A stretch of 51,370 nt of DNA from a bacterium (lineage in GTDB: Bacteria; AUK180). Position numbers and translations under genes: made by a program. The first letter of the stretch is position 1; each line of letters opens with the position of its first letter. The DNA is taken from the NCBI GenBank assembly GCA_023133295.1, contig JAGLWT010000125.1, positions 1-51,370 on the forward strand. Reading direction: 5' to 3'. The notes under the pieces were generated by a model that was not told the DNA's origin, ran no database searches, and was given only the letters and a program-made list of their open reading frames with translations. Positions 16,652 through 27,100 of the stretch are shown piece by piece.

Positions 16652-17731
16652 ATGAAATATCTTCTTCTTCTGATCAATCCGGGATCTACTTCAACAAAAT
16701 TTGGTGTATATTCAACAAAGGAAGGTAAATGCCTGTTTGAACATGAGATCCTGCATGACAAGAGCAAACTTGAGGAATTCAGTCACCTGATCGACCAAAA
16801 AGAATACAGAAAACAATTGATACTTTCTGTAATTGGGGCGGAAGGATTTAAGAAAGAGGAATTCCAGGCTGTTGTAGGCCGTGGCGGACTGTTGAAACCC
16901 GGTGAGGGCGGAGTATATATGATCACCCATCCAATGCTGGAGGATCTTGAGACATGTAAATACGGGACGCACGCCTCGAATCTGGGCGCGATCATCGCTC
17001 ATGAGGTAGCTTCGTCATGGAATGTGACTTCCTTTATCGCGGATTGTGTTTCCGTTGATGAATTCGAACCCTTTGCCCATGTTTCCGGGATCAAGGGCGT
17101 TAATAGAAAGGCCCGTGCCCATGTGCTGAATCTTAGGCAAGTGGCTTACATGACCGCGGCAGAATTGGAAATGGATATTGACGATACTCATCTGATCGGA
17201 GTTCACCTTGGCGGCGGGATCACAGTTTCGGCGATGCGCTCAGGAAAGTTCATTGATGTCAATAACGCACTACTGGGTGAAGGGCCATTCTCCCCTGAGA
17301 GAACCGGGACATTCCCCGTGGAAGATGTTATAGATATGGCATTTTCAGGAAAATATACAAAGAAGCAATTGAGAAAGTTTTTCACTAAAAAAGCCGGTCT
17401 ATATTCGTATCTCGGTACTTCGGACTTCCGGGAGATCCTCAAAATGATTGAAAATGGTAATGAGGAAGCAAAATTTTATGTTGACGCATTCGCATACCGC
17501 ATCGCCAAGAGCATTGGTGAAATGGTAACGGTTTTCAGTGGAAAAATCGACGCGATATTCTTTACCGGCGGTATTGCAAGATCAGAGTTATTGATAAACC
17601 TCGTTAAAGAAAGGGTTTCATTTCTCGGCCGCATCTTTGTATTTCCCGGACAATTTGAGATGTTCGCTTTGGGAAAGAACATCGAGATGGCTTTGAACGG
17701 CACAAAAAAGATCAAGGAATATGAGCAGTGA
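16652..17731 (+). CDS. buk: butyrate kinase
   Basis: 359 residues, the usual length. ASKHA-fold acyl kinase making ATP from butyryl-phosphate, or acting in reverse. The N-terminal phosphate loop NPGSTSTKFGVY, the VVGRGG loop, the GTHASNLGAI segment, GVHLGGGITVSA and FTGGIA are butyrate-kinase signatures that separate it from acetate kinase. AAGGAG lies before the ATG. The usual partner phosphotransbutyrylase (ptb) is not adjacent. Some members act on branched-chain acyl phosphates, so the substrate is not certain. It overlaps the next gene by 11 nt. Confidence 0.92.
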   Translation: MKYLLLLINPGSTSTKFGVYSTKEGKCLFEHEILHDKSKLEEFSHLIDQKEYRKQLILSVIGAEGFKKEEFQAVVGRGGLLKPGEGGVYMITHPMLEDLETCKYGTHASNLGAIIAHEVASSWNVTSFIADCVSVDEFEPFAHVSGIKGVNRKARAHVLNLRQVAYMTAAELEMDIDDTHLIGVHLGGGITVSAMRSGKFIDVNNALLGEGPFSPERTGTFPVEDVIDMAFSGKYTKKQLRKFFTKKAGLYSYLGTSDFREILKMIENGNEEAKFYVDAFAYRIAKSIGEMVTVFSGKIDAIFFTGGIARSELLINLVKERVSFLGRIFVFPGQFEMFALGKNIEMALNGTKKIKEYEQ

Positions 17732-18257
17732 AATTATCTTTATCAAGGGTAAGAAGGTAACCCTTCGCCCGCCGGAAACTGCCGACATCCCCCTTTTTAC
17801 AAAATGGTTCAATGATCCTCAAACCAGAGAGAATCTTTCTATGCGCCGACCGATTACAATGGAAGAGGAAACAAAGATCGTAGAGAAACTCAACTCGACC
17901 AACAGTGTATTCCTTGTGATATGTGAAGCTGCTTCCGGAAGGACCATAGGCAATCTATCAATAGATATCAGCTGGATAAACAGACGTGGCATGTTCGGTA
18001 TAATGCTCGGCGAAAAAGAAGATCAGAATAAGGGATATGGCCGTGAAGCCATGACGCTTTTCATTGATTACTGTTTCAATGTCCTCAATCTTCACCGCAT
18101 AGTTCTGGAAGTTTATTCCTTCAATGAACGAGCGATCCATTTATACAAGGACCTGGGTTTTGTTCATGAGGGCACATTCCGACAGCATTCCTATAAGAAC
18201 GGAGAGTTTTACGATCTCTTCTATATGGGACTTCTGGACACCGAATACAGTAAATAA
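17721..18257 (+). CDS. GNAT family N-acetyltransferase (RimJ/SpeG-like)
   Basis: 178 residues. The order of elements is that of GNAT enzymes of the RimJ/RimL/SpeG type: VTLRPPETADIPLFTKWFND at the start, the GIMLGEKEDQNKGYGREAM acetyl-CoA loop (Q-x-x-G-x-G/A pattern), NLHRIVLEVYSFNERAIHLY, and a final GFVHEGTFRQHSYKNG. It overlaps the butyrate kinase gene by 11 nt with AAGGA as ribosome site. The substrate is unknown; ribosomal proteins, polyamines or small amines are all possible. Confidence 0.88.
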   Translation: MSSEIIFIKGKKVTLRPPETADIPLFTKWFNDPQTRENLSMRRPITMEEETKIVEKLNSTNSVFLVICEAASGRTIGNLSIDISWINRRGMFGIMLGEKEDQNKGYGREAMTLFIDYCFNVLNLHRIVLEVYSFNERAIHLYKDLGFVHEGTFRQHSYKNGEFYDLFYMGLLDTEYSK

Positions 18258-18777
18258 AAAGTACGCGTACGAAGTGCGAAGTACGAGGTGAAAACGAAGC
18301 CAATACTCACACCCGTAACAGAAAAAGAACAATTTCGTTTCTTTCAATAAATCATCCGTTATAAGAATAGAACGCCGGAGCGAAGTAAGATATGGGACAT
18401 GTCGTACGCCAAGCTTCGCAGTGCACAAGAGCACAAGTCACAAGTGGAACAAGTAGAGAAGGGAATAAGAATAATTGACACGTTCCGTCATCCCCGACCA
18501 GATCGGGGATCCAGGCATCATCCCTCTGCAACAACCTTTTAATCTCTACCCACTTCACACGCGAGACATCACACCCCACACTTCGTTCGTGCCGAACGAC
18601 CGTCTGTCCCGATGTAAAGGTTCCAAGCGGAGAGTTGAAAATTGCGAAGCAATTGTACACTCTACGCAATGTATTGCATCACACGTACCCAATATTCACA
18701 CTTGCCCTCCCTCAAATCTCCGCTCTTCATTCATTGCGTTTTAACTTCGCACTTCGTATCTTCTCCCATAATATTTC
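18258..18777. repeat. repeat-filled intergenic spacer
   Basis: No gene seen. It starts with GTACGAA, GTGCGAA, GTACGAG, GTGAAAA (18267-18294), directly after the stop. A reverse-oriented relative of the CACTTGTGCTCTGCGAAGC unit lies at about 18411-18460. A CCGTCATCCCC module contains an 8-bp hairpin, ATCCCCGA (18490-18497) with TCGGGGAT (18503-18510). CACTTCACACG/CACACCCCACACTTCG-like units follow at 18551-18590. Short ORFs here are translations of the repeats. Confidence 0.7.
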
Positions 18778-18806
18778 TTGATTTAAAATGTAAAAAAATG
18801 TATAAA
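18778..18806 (+). promoter_or_regulatory. promoter of the Cys-rich lipoprotein gene
   Basis: TTGATT (18778-18783), 17-bp spacer, TATAAA (18801-18806). The resulting leader of about 110 nt carries a 24-codon ORF (18813-18887) whose reality is doubtful. Confidence 0.5.
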
Positions 18807-18923
18807 TACACAATGGGAAGCGGGAGGAAAGCAGACCATTTATTTGAACGGGAAAATATGAACTGCTATCTATTCCTTGCTTCTTAACAAAAAGGATTTT
18901 TTAAATTTTCAAAAGAGGAAAAA

Positions 18924-19760
18924 ATGAAAAGAAATCTCTTTATGCTTGTTGTCGTTGGTCTTGTATTGCTTGGAGGTTGTTCGGATAAGGCAGATCTGCA
19001 AACATTTCCATTGACAGATAACTCAGGTGATAGCATATATTCTTCTCGCTGCTATTCACCTATTGAGGATATTGTCATTCCAATATTGATAAAGAAGGAA
19101 TATTACAATGAGTTATTTATTGAGAATTACGACGCGTTGCCATCAAAAATGTACTTCATTAACTCAATACTGGCAGTGTATAAGAATAATAGCATTTATT
19201 TTATGGATATTAATCAAGGCAAGAGATTCATCAATCAATTAGAATCCATATCCATTTCTTTTACACAAAGCAGTGAAAAAAATATTACGGGTATCATAAA
19301 ACGCTTGAGAGCATTAAGTCAAAATATACCTAATGAGTCAAGCGCGATTCATACAAGTGTAATTGAAGCGATTTTATTATTAACAATTGATATATTGGAA
19401 GAATCCCAAGAGTTAGCCTTTATTGTTCCTGCGGGGCTCAATTCTTGGAACGACATTGTTTCTTTCTTTTATAATTCAGAAACTCAAGCAATATTTATAT
19501 CAATCCTTATTATTGCGGTTATTGGAATATTTCTCAAAGGCTGTAGTACTGAGCAGGACGGGTATATTTCTTGGAATAAAAGAAGAAACTCTACCTGCTG
19601 GAGTTCCTGTGTAGTTGCTGCTCGCCGGGTTGGTGGTTTAGACTGCTCGGAGTTGGTTAAGAATTATATAAGATGCGTAGAGGGGGGAAGTACATATGAT
19701 GATGGACGTCCAGGTACCGTTTTGAGTCAGGATCTCGATTGCCTCTCGGACAAATATTAG
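18924..19760 (+). CDS. unknown lipoprotein with internal membrane helix and Cys-rich tail
   Basis: 278 residues, family not recognised. A lipoprotein signal peptide ends LGG|C19. A helical soluble region follows (residues ~40-180). A clear hydrophobic helix FISILIIAVIGIFL lies at about residues 190-205. The last ~70 residues contain six cysteines spaced in C-x3-C and C-x8-C style steps, plus basic residues, after which the protein ends DCLSDKY. A helix after a lipid anchor is unusual and could mean that the Cys-rich tail is delivered or cleaved. AGAGG lies before the ATG. The gene ends 6-21 nt before the CPBP-type membrane protein, implying a functional pair. No function claimed. Confidence 0.72.
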   Translation: MKRNLFMLVVVGLVLLGGCSDKADLQTFPLTDNSGDSIYSSRCYSPIEDIVIPILIKKEYYNELFIENYDALPSKMYFINSILAVYKNNSIYFMDINQGKRFINQLESISISFTQSSEKNITGIIKRLRALSQNIPNESSAIHTSVIEAILLLTIDILEESQELAFIVPAGLNSWNDIVSFFYNSETQAIFISILIIAVIGIFLKGCSTEQDGYISWNKRRNSTCWSSCVVAARRVGGLDCSELVKNYIRCVEGGSTYDDGRPGTVLSQDLDCLSDKY

Positions 19761-19781
19761 TGGAAAGTGAATGAGGTGAAA

Positions 19782-21770
19782 ATGAAGGGAAAGACAAGTA
19801 TTCTTCCCATCATTGTATTTGGTATCTTATATTTGATTGTTCTCTGCCTGATGATATACCTTTCAATTTACTACAATAAACGGATTTTAGTAATCCTACT
19901 GCCTTTGATCTTTGTTGTACTCCCGCTTTTAATTCACCAATTTACTGAGATAGAAAAAGCATTTACATTGAAGTCCGGATTCTTCAGATTCAGCATGACA
20001 AAAGAAATAAAAGTATTTATCAAAGGTATCTTGATCGGAGCTCTTGGAATGTTTGCTCTTGTGTTTTTTAATTTATCAAGTGGCCGGATCTTCATTTCCT
20101 CATCCTTGAACTATTACTTAGTAGATTATATTCGTTCGCAAAACCCAATATTATTAATCGGATTGTTTGGGATTTTCATTCCCGTATTCGAAGAGTTGCT
20201 CTTCCGAAAAATGTTATTGGAGCGATTGATGAATAAAGGCGGTGCTCTATTTGCAATCCTAGTCTCATCAATTATATTTGCGCTTTTTAATCTCATTTTC
20301 CCCGTGTATATTGGGCTTCTACTCGGCCTGTTATATTCAATCCTGTACGTGTTCTACAAGAGAATTATGATCAACATAATCATCCATTCAGCATATCACA
20401 TAATTTTGATGCTGATTGTCCTTGACCGTATGCAGTTTTCCCGATCGGTCGGGATTGTATTATTCATCATTTGTTCGGTCTCGTTTGTTATTCTCAGTAT
20501 TAAGGAAAGAAAAGGTCATTTTGATTTTAAAAAAGTTAAAAAAGGCCGGGAGTACTTGATTTTAATGATCTTGCTAGCTGTCTTGGTTCTGATCTATAAA
20601 TACCTTGTCAATAAAATATTTCTTCCCCCCGTTGACCTGTTTACTTCCTTGATTATTTTATATGTGGGTTTCAGCCTAGTTCTGATGTTTTTCTTGAAAT
20701 CCAAACAAAAATATCTATTGGTGCCGTTGGTATTGGTAGTATTTATTGCCGGTTCTGTTTTAATGAAGGACAAGGTAGTGATAGAGTCCAGAATGAATAC
20801 TAAAGTTAGCTATGATTTCGGTTGGACTATGGAGGGCGGGATAGTGAGCCTTTCCGTATTCTCTGATGACAGCCCGCCAAGTTGTGAGCGAACGGATTTC
20901 TATGAAATTCAGGATGATTTGTCTTTTTCTTACATTACTTCTTTTAATGGGGTTGTTTCGTCGGAGTATAAGGTAGGGAAAATCAATATTTATTCCCGTC
21001 CTTTTAAATACGAAATTGACATTGAAAGTGGGGAGCTAAGCTATCTCGGCAAAGAGAGGGGACGATGGGATTTCCCTTATGTAAGGGAACGCGCGAATCA
21101 TACCTATCACTACTACAAGGATCATATAATAATTGATAAGGGAAAGTCGAATGAAGCCCAATTCAACAAGAGAAAGAGAGAATATATAGTAACATCGGAA
21201 AGTGGCGATCACTTTGTATATGTTACTGAAGAAAGAGAATATGTGTTTTATCAGGCAGACTTGACTCAAGTTGTGAAGCATAAGGATTTAATGCGGATGA
21301 TAACAAAGGCCGGCAGATTCTGGCTCTCTCATGATGAAGATGAGAACACGATAACCGTTTATGATATGTCCGGGGTCGCACAATATTCGGAAAAATTACC
21401 CCATGAAATGAAAATGGTACCGTTCAACTCAATATCCTCATTCCCTGAACTCACTAATGATCTTCTTGTCGGTTTTTCGGACAATAATTTGTATATGAAA
21501 GTAAGGTCTCAGTGGATCTCTTTTCAAATGAAATGCAATGACTCACCAATGATATTTGTTCAGAACGAGCATATATTTATCACTCAGATGCCGTCATCAC
21601 ATTGCAGATACCTATACATTTATGATCCGAGCAAAAGGAAATTTCTTACTAAGTGGGAAGACACATTTTTGGGTCCCGTATTTGCGGTCAGAATTAATGA
21701 TAAAGACTACTATCTGGGCAGATGTTTTTATTCTCCGAAACAGAGTGTATTATTTTCAATAGAGGAGTAG
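19782..21770 (+). CDS. CPBP-type intramembrane protease-like protein with large C-terminal domain
   Basis: 662 residues from ATG 19782, chosen because GAGG lies five bases ahead; an in-frame GTG at 19767 adds five. The N-terminal half has about 10 hydrophobic helices. It carries CPBP (Rce1/Abi) motif 1 as EELLFRKMLLERL (~residues 137-149), a motif-2 position reading FALFN where FxxxH is usual, and motif 3 as HSAYH. After residue ~330 comes a soluble region of ~330 residues with repeated beta-strands and aromatic residues, possibly propeller-like. CPBP proteins include prenyl-protein endopeptidases and bacteriocin-processing or immunity proteins. The missing histidine makes activity uncertain. 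The gene overlaps the convergent minus-strand gene by 15 nt. Confidence 0.72.
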   Translation: MKGKTSILPIIVFGILYLIVLCLMIYLSIYYNKRILVILLPLIFVVLPLLIHQFTEIEKAFTLKSGFFRFSMTKEIKVFIKGILIGALGMFALVFFNLSSGRIFISSSLNYYLVDYIRSQNPILLIGLFGIFIPVFEELLFRKMLLERLMNKGGALFAILVSSIIFALFNLIFPVYIGLLLGLLYSILYVFYKRIMINIIIHSAYHIILMLIVLDRMQFSRSVGIVLFIICSVSFVILSIKERKGHFDFKKVKKGREYLILMILLAVLVLIYKYLVNKIFLPPVDLFTSLIILYVGFSLVLMFFLKSKQKYLLVPLVLVVFIAGSVLMKDKVVIESRMNTKVSYDFGWTMEGGIVSLSVFSDDSPPSCERTDFYEIQDDLSFSYITSFNGVVSSEYKVGKINIYSRPFKYEIDIESGELSYLGKERGRWDFPYVRERANHTYHYYKDHIIIDKGKSNEAQFNKRKREYIVTSESGDHFVYVTEEREYVFYQADLTQVVKHKDLMRMITKAGRFWLSHDEDENTITVYDMSGVAQYSEKLPHEMKMVPFNSISSFPELTNDLLVGFSDNNLYMKVRSQWISFQMKCNDSPMIFVQNEHIFITQMPSSHCRYLYIYDPSKRKFLTKWEDTFLGPVFAVRINDKDYYLGRCFYSPKQSVLFSIEE

Positions 21771-22556
21771 AGAAGTAGTATAGATTCCGGTCTTAATGCG
21801 TATATTACTATTTTTCGAATTTTTCAATTCTTCAAAAAATTCGATGAGCTGAGGTGATCTTTCTTCGGAAAGAAAGAATGTATCAACGATCATCTTTTGC
21901 GACACTTTCTCATTGATCAGCATTTTCAAAGAGAAATTCTTTAGTGAATTAACAGCCGCCCAGTAGAGTAATGGAGAATCTTCGACCTCGTATTCATTAA
22001 TACAGATCATCAGCAATTTCAACTTCGGTGTCTTGCCGCAGCTGCTGAGCATTGAGATCCCCTTTTTGTGTTCCGTGTCCAATGCAAGGACTTCAATGAT
22101 CTCCCTTTCCGTGGGCGTATATCCCAACCCTACAAGGGCGGAAAATGCGGTAAAAGCCAGATCTTTATTCTTTAGCAGTCCCTTGATAAGGCAGATATTA
22201 TCTTTTAATTTTAGTTTTACGGATAATGAGATCAGGATCTTCAGATAACCATCATTGTCGTGATCCAAAGCAAATCTATCTTTGATGAATGAGGGCGCGT
22301 CATCATTGCCCTGAAAGATAGAAACAACTGCTCTCCATTGAAGGGAAGAGATCTTCCCGTGGGCGATATTCTCCCATATCCACTGCAAAGGCTCACTGCC
22401 CATGGCGGCGAGGGTATTTCTTGCGTCATCCACCTTTGCCTTATTGTCACCGACCTGCCACAAAGATGCGGTCTTGAAAAGTCCTTCAATGCTTTCACCC
22501 TGCAGCGCAGGGACAAAGAGAAGTAGTATTAAAAGAAGTATAATGACTTTATTCAT
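21756..22556 (-). CDS. exported helical-repeat (HEAT-like) protein
   Basis: 266 residues. Signal peptide MNKVIILLLILLLFVPALQG. The remainder alternates amphipathic helices of about 30-35 residues (ARNTLAAMGSEPLQWIWEN; KDLAFTAFSALVGLGY; SPLLYWAAVNSLKNF), in the style of HEAT or armadillo repeats, without cysteines in a catalytic arrangement. It is the last gene of a three-gene minus-strand operon, its start overlapping the preceding stop by 8 nt, and its end overlaps the convergent CPBP gene. It may be a scaffold for the secreted partners upstream; that is inference. Confidence 0.7.
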   Translation of the reverse strand: MNKVIILLLILLLFVPALQGESIEGLFKTASLWQVGDNKAKVDDARNTLAAMGSEPLQWIWENIAHGKISSLQWRAVVSIFQGNDDAPSFIKDRFALDHDNDGYLKILISLSVKLKLKDNICLIKGLLKNKDLAFTAFSALVGLGYTPTEREIIEVLALDTEHKKGISMLSSCGKTPKLKLLMICINEYEVEDSPLLYWAAVNSLKNFSLKMLINEKVSQKMIVDTFFLSEERSPQLIEFFEELKNSKNSNIRIKTGIYTTSLLLY

Positions 22557-24186
22557 CGATGCCTACTCCCAGAAATCCCCTTATCCAGATGTCTTCGTTT
22601 TTCGCTTGACTGTCGGTGTATGTATCGTCACCCTTGCCATCTATGAAAAGCCCGAATGATGCGGTATCTCTGCTGAGAGACCCGTCTCCGATTATCAATT
22701 TTTTCACGCCCGCATAGGAATCATTGCCAGCCTCATTGAAGAAGATGCCGACACCGTTCGCGTGGCCCGCGCCCATTGTTATGCCTGAACCCTGAAAGGC
22801 GTCATTGCCATCTCCAGAGTCGCATAATATCCCGACTGCGAGATCGTGTCCTCCGCCCATGCCTACACCATCCAGCAGCGTATATGTATCTGCCCCGCCG
22901 CCATCTGAAAGGATGCCGGTGGCAAGATGAATGCCCGAGCCCTGTCCGTAAATATGTGCGGTATAATTATCATTTCCGGCTCTGTCCCAAAGCATGCCCA
23001 GTGAAAACCAATATCCGGCTCCCTGAGCGTAAACTTCAGCGGAGTAGTGGTCATTGCCTTCTCTGTCGGACAGGAGCGCTATTCCTCCGGCGAAGCCCTT
23101 ACCGCGGTCGCCGATGGAAAAGCCCTGTGAAAGTGATTGATATCTGTCATTGTACAGCGGCTCATGAAGGAATCGCTTTTCAATGATATATGAGTCATTG
23201 CCTTTGCGGTCATCCAATACCGCAAGCCCGGCCGTAGAAGCGGCGGCCTGTGAATATCGAGTGGCGCTATAAATGTCATTGCCCTCAAGATCGATCAAAT
23301 ATGCCGCTCCGAATTGCGCGGCTGCCTGGGAAAATTCCCCTCCGCGGTAGATGTCGTCACCTCCGCTGTCAAGAAGATATGAAAATCCCAGTACGGCATT
23401 TCCCTGCGCATTTCCCTTATAGAAAGTATCTGATCCTGAAAGTTCCAAAAATACCGATGCGCCCATCATTGCGCAGGCGGGCTCTGCTGTTACTTTTTCG
23501 CATCGTCCTGTTTTTATATAGATGCGTACCATTCCGACGGCCTTCTCAAATTCCACCGGCTTGTCGCTTCTGTCTACTACAATGAGATAATCGGAAAGCG
23601 TATTGGCGTCCGGCACTCCCACAAAGAAATATCCCGGGATATCAATTTCTTCAACCGCATCCCAATCGATCTCATTCAGGAGTCGGATCATCTTATTGAA
23701 GCGATAGAACGCGTCTTTAAAACCCGCTTCTTCATATATTGAGAAGATCTCTTCTGTGGGAATATCTTCGTCGCTGTCCAAAGCAGCTTTATTCTCATCC
23801 GATAGAGCGGAATAATTTTGCGCAAAATATTGATCCAAAGCCGCTGCGGTCTTCAGGACCTTGCCTGCCTTCCCCTTGATCCTTCTTATCGCTTTTGCCT
23901 TTTTGATCGGCTTTCCTTTTGGAAATGGGTTGTATTTGAATTCAAGTATCTTGTCCACCAGGGAATTCAATTCGTCAAAATTTTCAATGGGTTCATTGAG
24001 CATATCTTTGATAATGGGAAAGGCCGCTTTGCCGGCTCCCAGTTCTTTATTGAAGTCAAATGGCGCGTTGACCGAGAAATATTTCTCAGCGTCTTCGATC
24101 TTTTGCTTCATCTTCTCAGGCAGCATAGTTGGGGATATGGCGGCGGCCATAAGCATGACCGCCGCTGTGATTGCCGCTAATTTCAT
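22549..24186 (-). CDS. exported protein with tandem GND-Y/QGxG repeats
   Basis: 545 residues. A signal peptide (MKLAAITAAVMLMAAAIS) is followed by a charged helical region to about residue 240. Then come roughly nine repeats of 25-33 residues with the consensus D..GND.Y....Y.QGAG...G.G.L.D. Examples are GNDIYSATRYSQAAA, GNDHYSAEVYAQGAG, GNDNYTAHIYGQGSG and GDDTYTDSQ. The regular Asp/Gly/Asn pattern is reminiscent of, but not the same as, RTX calcium-binding repeats, and suggests a right-handed beta-roll or solenoid. The start overlaps the tricorn-like gene stop as ATGA. I have seen this repeat type in unnamed proteins of environmental bacteria; no function is known to me. Confidence 0.75.
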   Translation of the reverse strand: MKLAAITAAVMLMAAAISPTMLPEKMKQKIEDAEKYFSVNAPFDFNKELGAGKAAFPIIKDMLNEPIENFDELNSLVDKILEFKYNPFPKGKPIKKAKAIRRIKGKAGKVLKTAAALDQYFAQNYSALSDENKAALDSDEDIPTEEIFSIYEEAGFKDAFYRFNKMIRLLNEIDWDAVEEIDIPGYFFVGVPDANTLSDYLIVVDRSDKPVEFEKAVGMVRIYIKTGRCEKVTAEPACAMMGASVFLELSGSDTFYKGNAQGNAVLGFSYLLDSGGDDIYRGGEFSQAAAQFGAAYLIDLEGNDIYSATRYSQAAASTAGLAVLDDRKGNDSYIIEKRFLHEPLYNDRYQSLSQGFSIGDRGKGFAGGIALLSDREGNDHYSAEVYAQGAGYWFSLGMLWDRAGNDNYTAHIYGQGSGIHLATGILSDGGGADTYTLLDGVGMGGGHDLAVGILCDSGDGNDAFQGSGITMGAGHANGVGIFFNEAGNDSYAGVKKLIIGDGSLSRDTASFGLFIDGKGDDTYTDSQAKNEDIWIRGFLGVGIDE

Positions 24187-27100
24187 TTTTTTGGCAACTT
24201 CGGTAATTTAAGATTGGGCTTATTGCTGAAATCCGGCATTTTAGGAGGTGCTTTTTTATACTTCGCCATGACTTCTTTTATTCCTCTTTCTAATTGTGAA
24301 TCGAATCCTTTGCGGTATTGCGCGGGAGTGATCTCTACTTCTATATCGGGATCGGTGCCGTAATTTTCAACACCCCATCCGACATCTTTGAACCAGAAAG
24401 AGAATTCCGGCTGTGTAGTGATGGTTCCATCCGACAGGAAGTGCCTCGGCCATATTCCGATGACTCCGCCCCAGGTCCTTTTTCCGATCAAGGTCCCGAG
24501 ATTCAGGAGTTTTGAGGAGTGGCTGAAAATATCTCCGTCGCTTCCGGCATGTTCATTGGTCAATATCACGATTGGCCCGGCTACAGTATGGGCGGGATAT
24601 GATTCGGGAACACCCCATCTTTGAATATCATAACCCAATCTCTTTCGCGCCAGTTTTTCCAGAAGCAATTGAGATACATGACCGCCTCCATTGAAGCGGA
24701 CATCTACGATCAATCCTTCATATTCGAGTTCTGCCAGGAAATACCGGTGGAATTCAGAAAATCCGAACGCCCCCATATCGGGAATATGTACATAGCCGAT
24801 CTTCCCGGAGGTCTTTTCATGTACCGCCTTTCGATTGCCTTCCACCCACTCTCTATAACGCAGTCCTACTTCCGACCCGGTGGTCTTGATAAATTCATCT
24901 TTTGTTTTTCCGGCAGTATTGGTGATCTTCAGACAAATATAAGTTGCCGCTTTGTTCAGAAGCATTTCTTCCAATGGCAGGTCTTTCTTTACATGTATCC
25001 CGTCTATCGCCTTTATCACATCTCCCTGCGTAATTGCCGTTCCGGGGGTCTGCAGCGGCGAGCGGTATTTCTTATTCCAGGTATCTCCTCTTAAAATGCG
25101 CGTGATCTCATAACCTTTCTTTTCCTGATTCCAGACAAATTCACCTCCGAGTTTTCCCAACGGATATCTGGGAGGTGTCCTGCGTGAGTAGTCACCGCCG
25201 AATTCATAACAATGGCTCGTGCCCAACTCTCCCTGCATTTCCCACACGAGGTCTGAAAATTCACTTCTTGATCCCAGACGCGGTATCAATTTTGAATATC
25301 TCTTGAAGATTCGCACCCAATCAATATTGGACATCTTCTCATTCCAGAAATTATCTCTTTGCAGTCTCCAGGCCTCGGAAAACATCTGTCGCCATTCTTC
25401 AATGGGCTCGATCGCGATCTTTGCCCGTGCCACATTGATATGACCGCCTTCTTTTCCTGATTTACCAGCTGTTTCGCCGGATACCGCGGATTTATTAGAA
25501 AATACGCGGATATCATCATGACTTCTTATAAAGATATGGTCATCGGTCAGATAGAAATAATTGGCTCCTGAAAAGAAGCTCTTTACTTTTTTCTTGTCAT
25601 AATCATAGATCTTGATCTTTCCGGCAGGCGCTTCGGTATCGAAAATATCATCGGAAAGCGAACCCTGGATCGGAAAATCCAATGCAAATACCAAAGTGTC
25701 TGTCGCTCCAACTTGACCGTAAATTCCAAGAGGGAACGGCATTTCAGCTATTCTTTCCTTGATGCCGCTGAAGTGGATCTTTACATGTACTTTCTTTTTT
25801 GCCGCTTTCTTGGCTTTACCCTTCGGGGTCTTATCGTCCTCATCGTCTTTTTCCTTATCTTCAGGAGAATATTCAAATGGAGCTTTCGTATCCTTCGAAA
25901 GAGGGATCACATAGATCTTTTCCGCTCTTGGAAAACTGAGCTCGAATTGTGTCTGGTCATAGACAGGGTCAAATTCACGAACAGAAATAAAGTAGATGTA
26001 CTTGCCGTCGGATGAGAATGCCGGGGAGTGATCCCAGAGTATGGGCTCTGTGACCGGCGCTTCTTTCTTCTTGGTGATGTCATAAACGAATATCGCTGTT
26101 CTCGTGGTGGATATCTGAGCGGCATAGGTAATAAACTTGCCGTCAGGGGACCAGTTGAGGGTTTGGATCCCCGAAAACTTATTCTTGTGCATGATGACTT
26201 TTTCTTTAGTTTTGATATCGATCAGGATCACTTCGTTGCGGTGATTCGTCAGCGCGATCATGTCTTTTGTCGGGGAGGTGGCGGAGAAGACAACTCTTCC
26301 GATATCCTCTTTAATGATAACGGCATGGTCCCCGGCGCCTGCCTTGAATATCTTGACCGCATCCTCACCGCTTTCATCAGAGATGACTGCGATCTTTTTG
26401 CCGTCATGGAAAAACTTGGGTAAGCGCTGTCTTGCTGCTGAAGGTTTTTGTAAGGGGAATACCGGCCCTTCGAAGTTATTCATTGAAAAAACAGACCCTC
26501 TGGTGGAATAGGTGATCGCCTTGCTATTGGGTGCTGGTGAGAAATCCTCCAGATAGCTTTTTGCCGAAACGAATTTTCGCGCAACGCCGTCCTTGGTGGA
26601 GTGAAGCTCAAAGTCCAATTTATTCACTTTGTTCTTTGCGATATCAAGGATAAACAAGTCGCTTCCCGCGTGGAAAACGATCGATTTGCCGTCGGTTGAT
26701 GCGTTTCTGGCATAGTACTCGTTCATATCGGAGTGTCTATTGATATTTTTGCCGGCCTTATTTACAGAGTAAATATTGCCGATGCCTTCATGGTCGGAGA
26801 TGAAATATATCCGCTCGCCTATCCACATCGGAGAAGTCACATTGGTCTTCATGGCGGTCAGTTTATTGAATTTCATTTTTCCGTCAAGGTCTATCCAAAG
26901 CTCTCCCGCTGTTCCGCCTCTGTATCTTTTCCATCTGGCGGGATCTCCGGTATTTCGCCCGATAACCATCCCTTTGCCCTTCTGTGCGTAGGAGATATGA
27001 TTTGCGGGACCAAGGCGCAGCGGGTTTATTTTACCGCTGTTGATGTTCAATGAAAACAGAGATCTTACTCTGGAAAGGGATTCCCTGTAATTCGAAGAAA

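Noticed and set aside
18475..18887. Overlapping ORFs in the spacer after the GNAT gene
   Set aside because: Translations of heptamer and GTCATCC modules; the only piece kept as a doubtful observation is the 24-codon leader frame.
22549..24186. RTX-type calcium-binding protein
   Set aside because: The repeats contain GND but not the nonapeptide GGXGXDXUX; spacing is 25-33 residues and a Y.QGAG element is constant.
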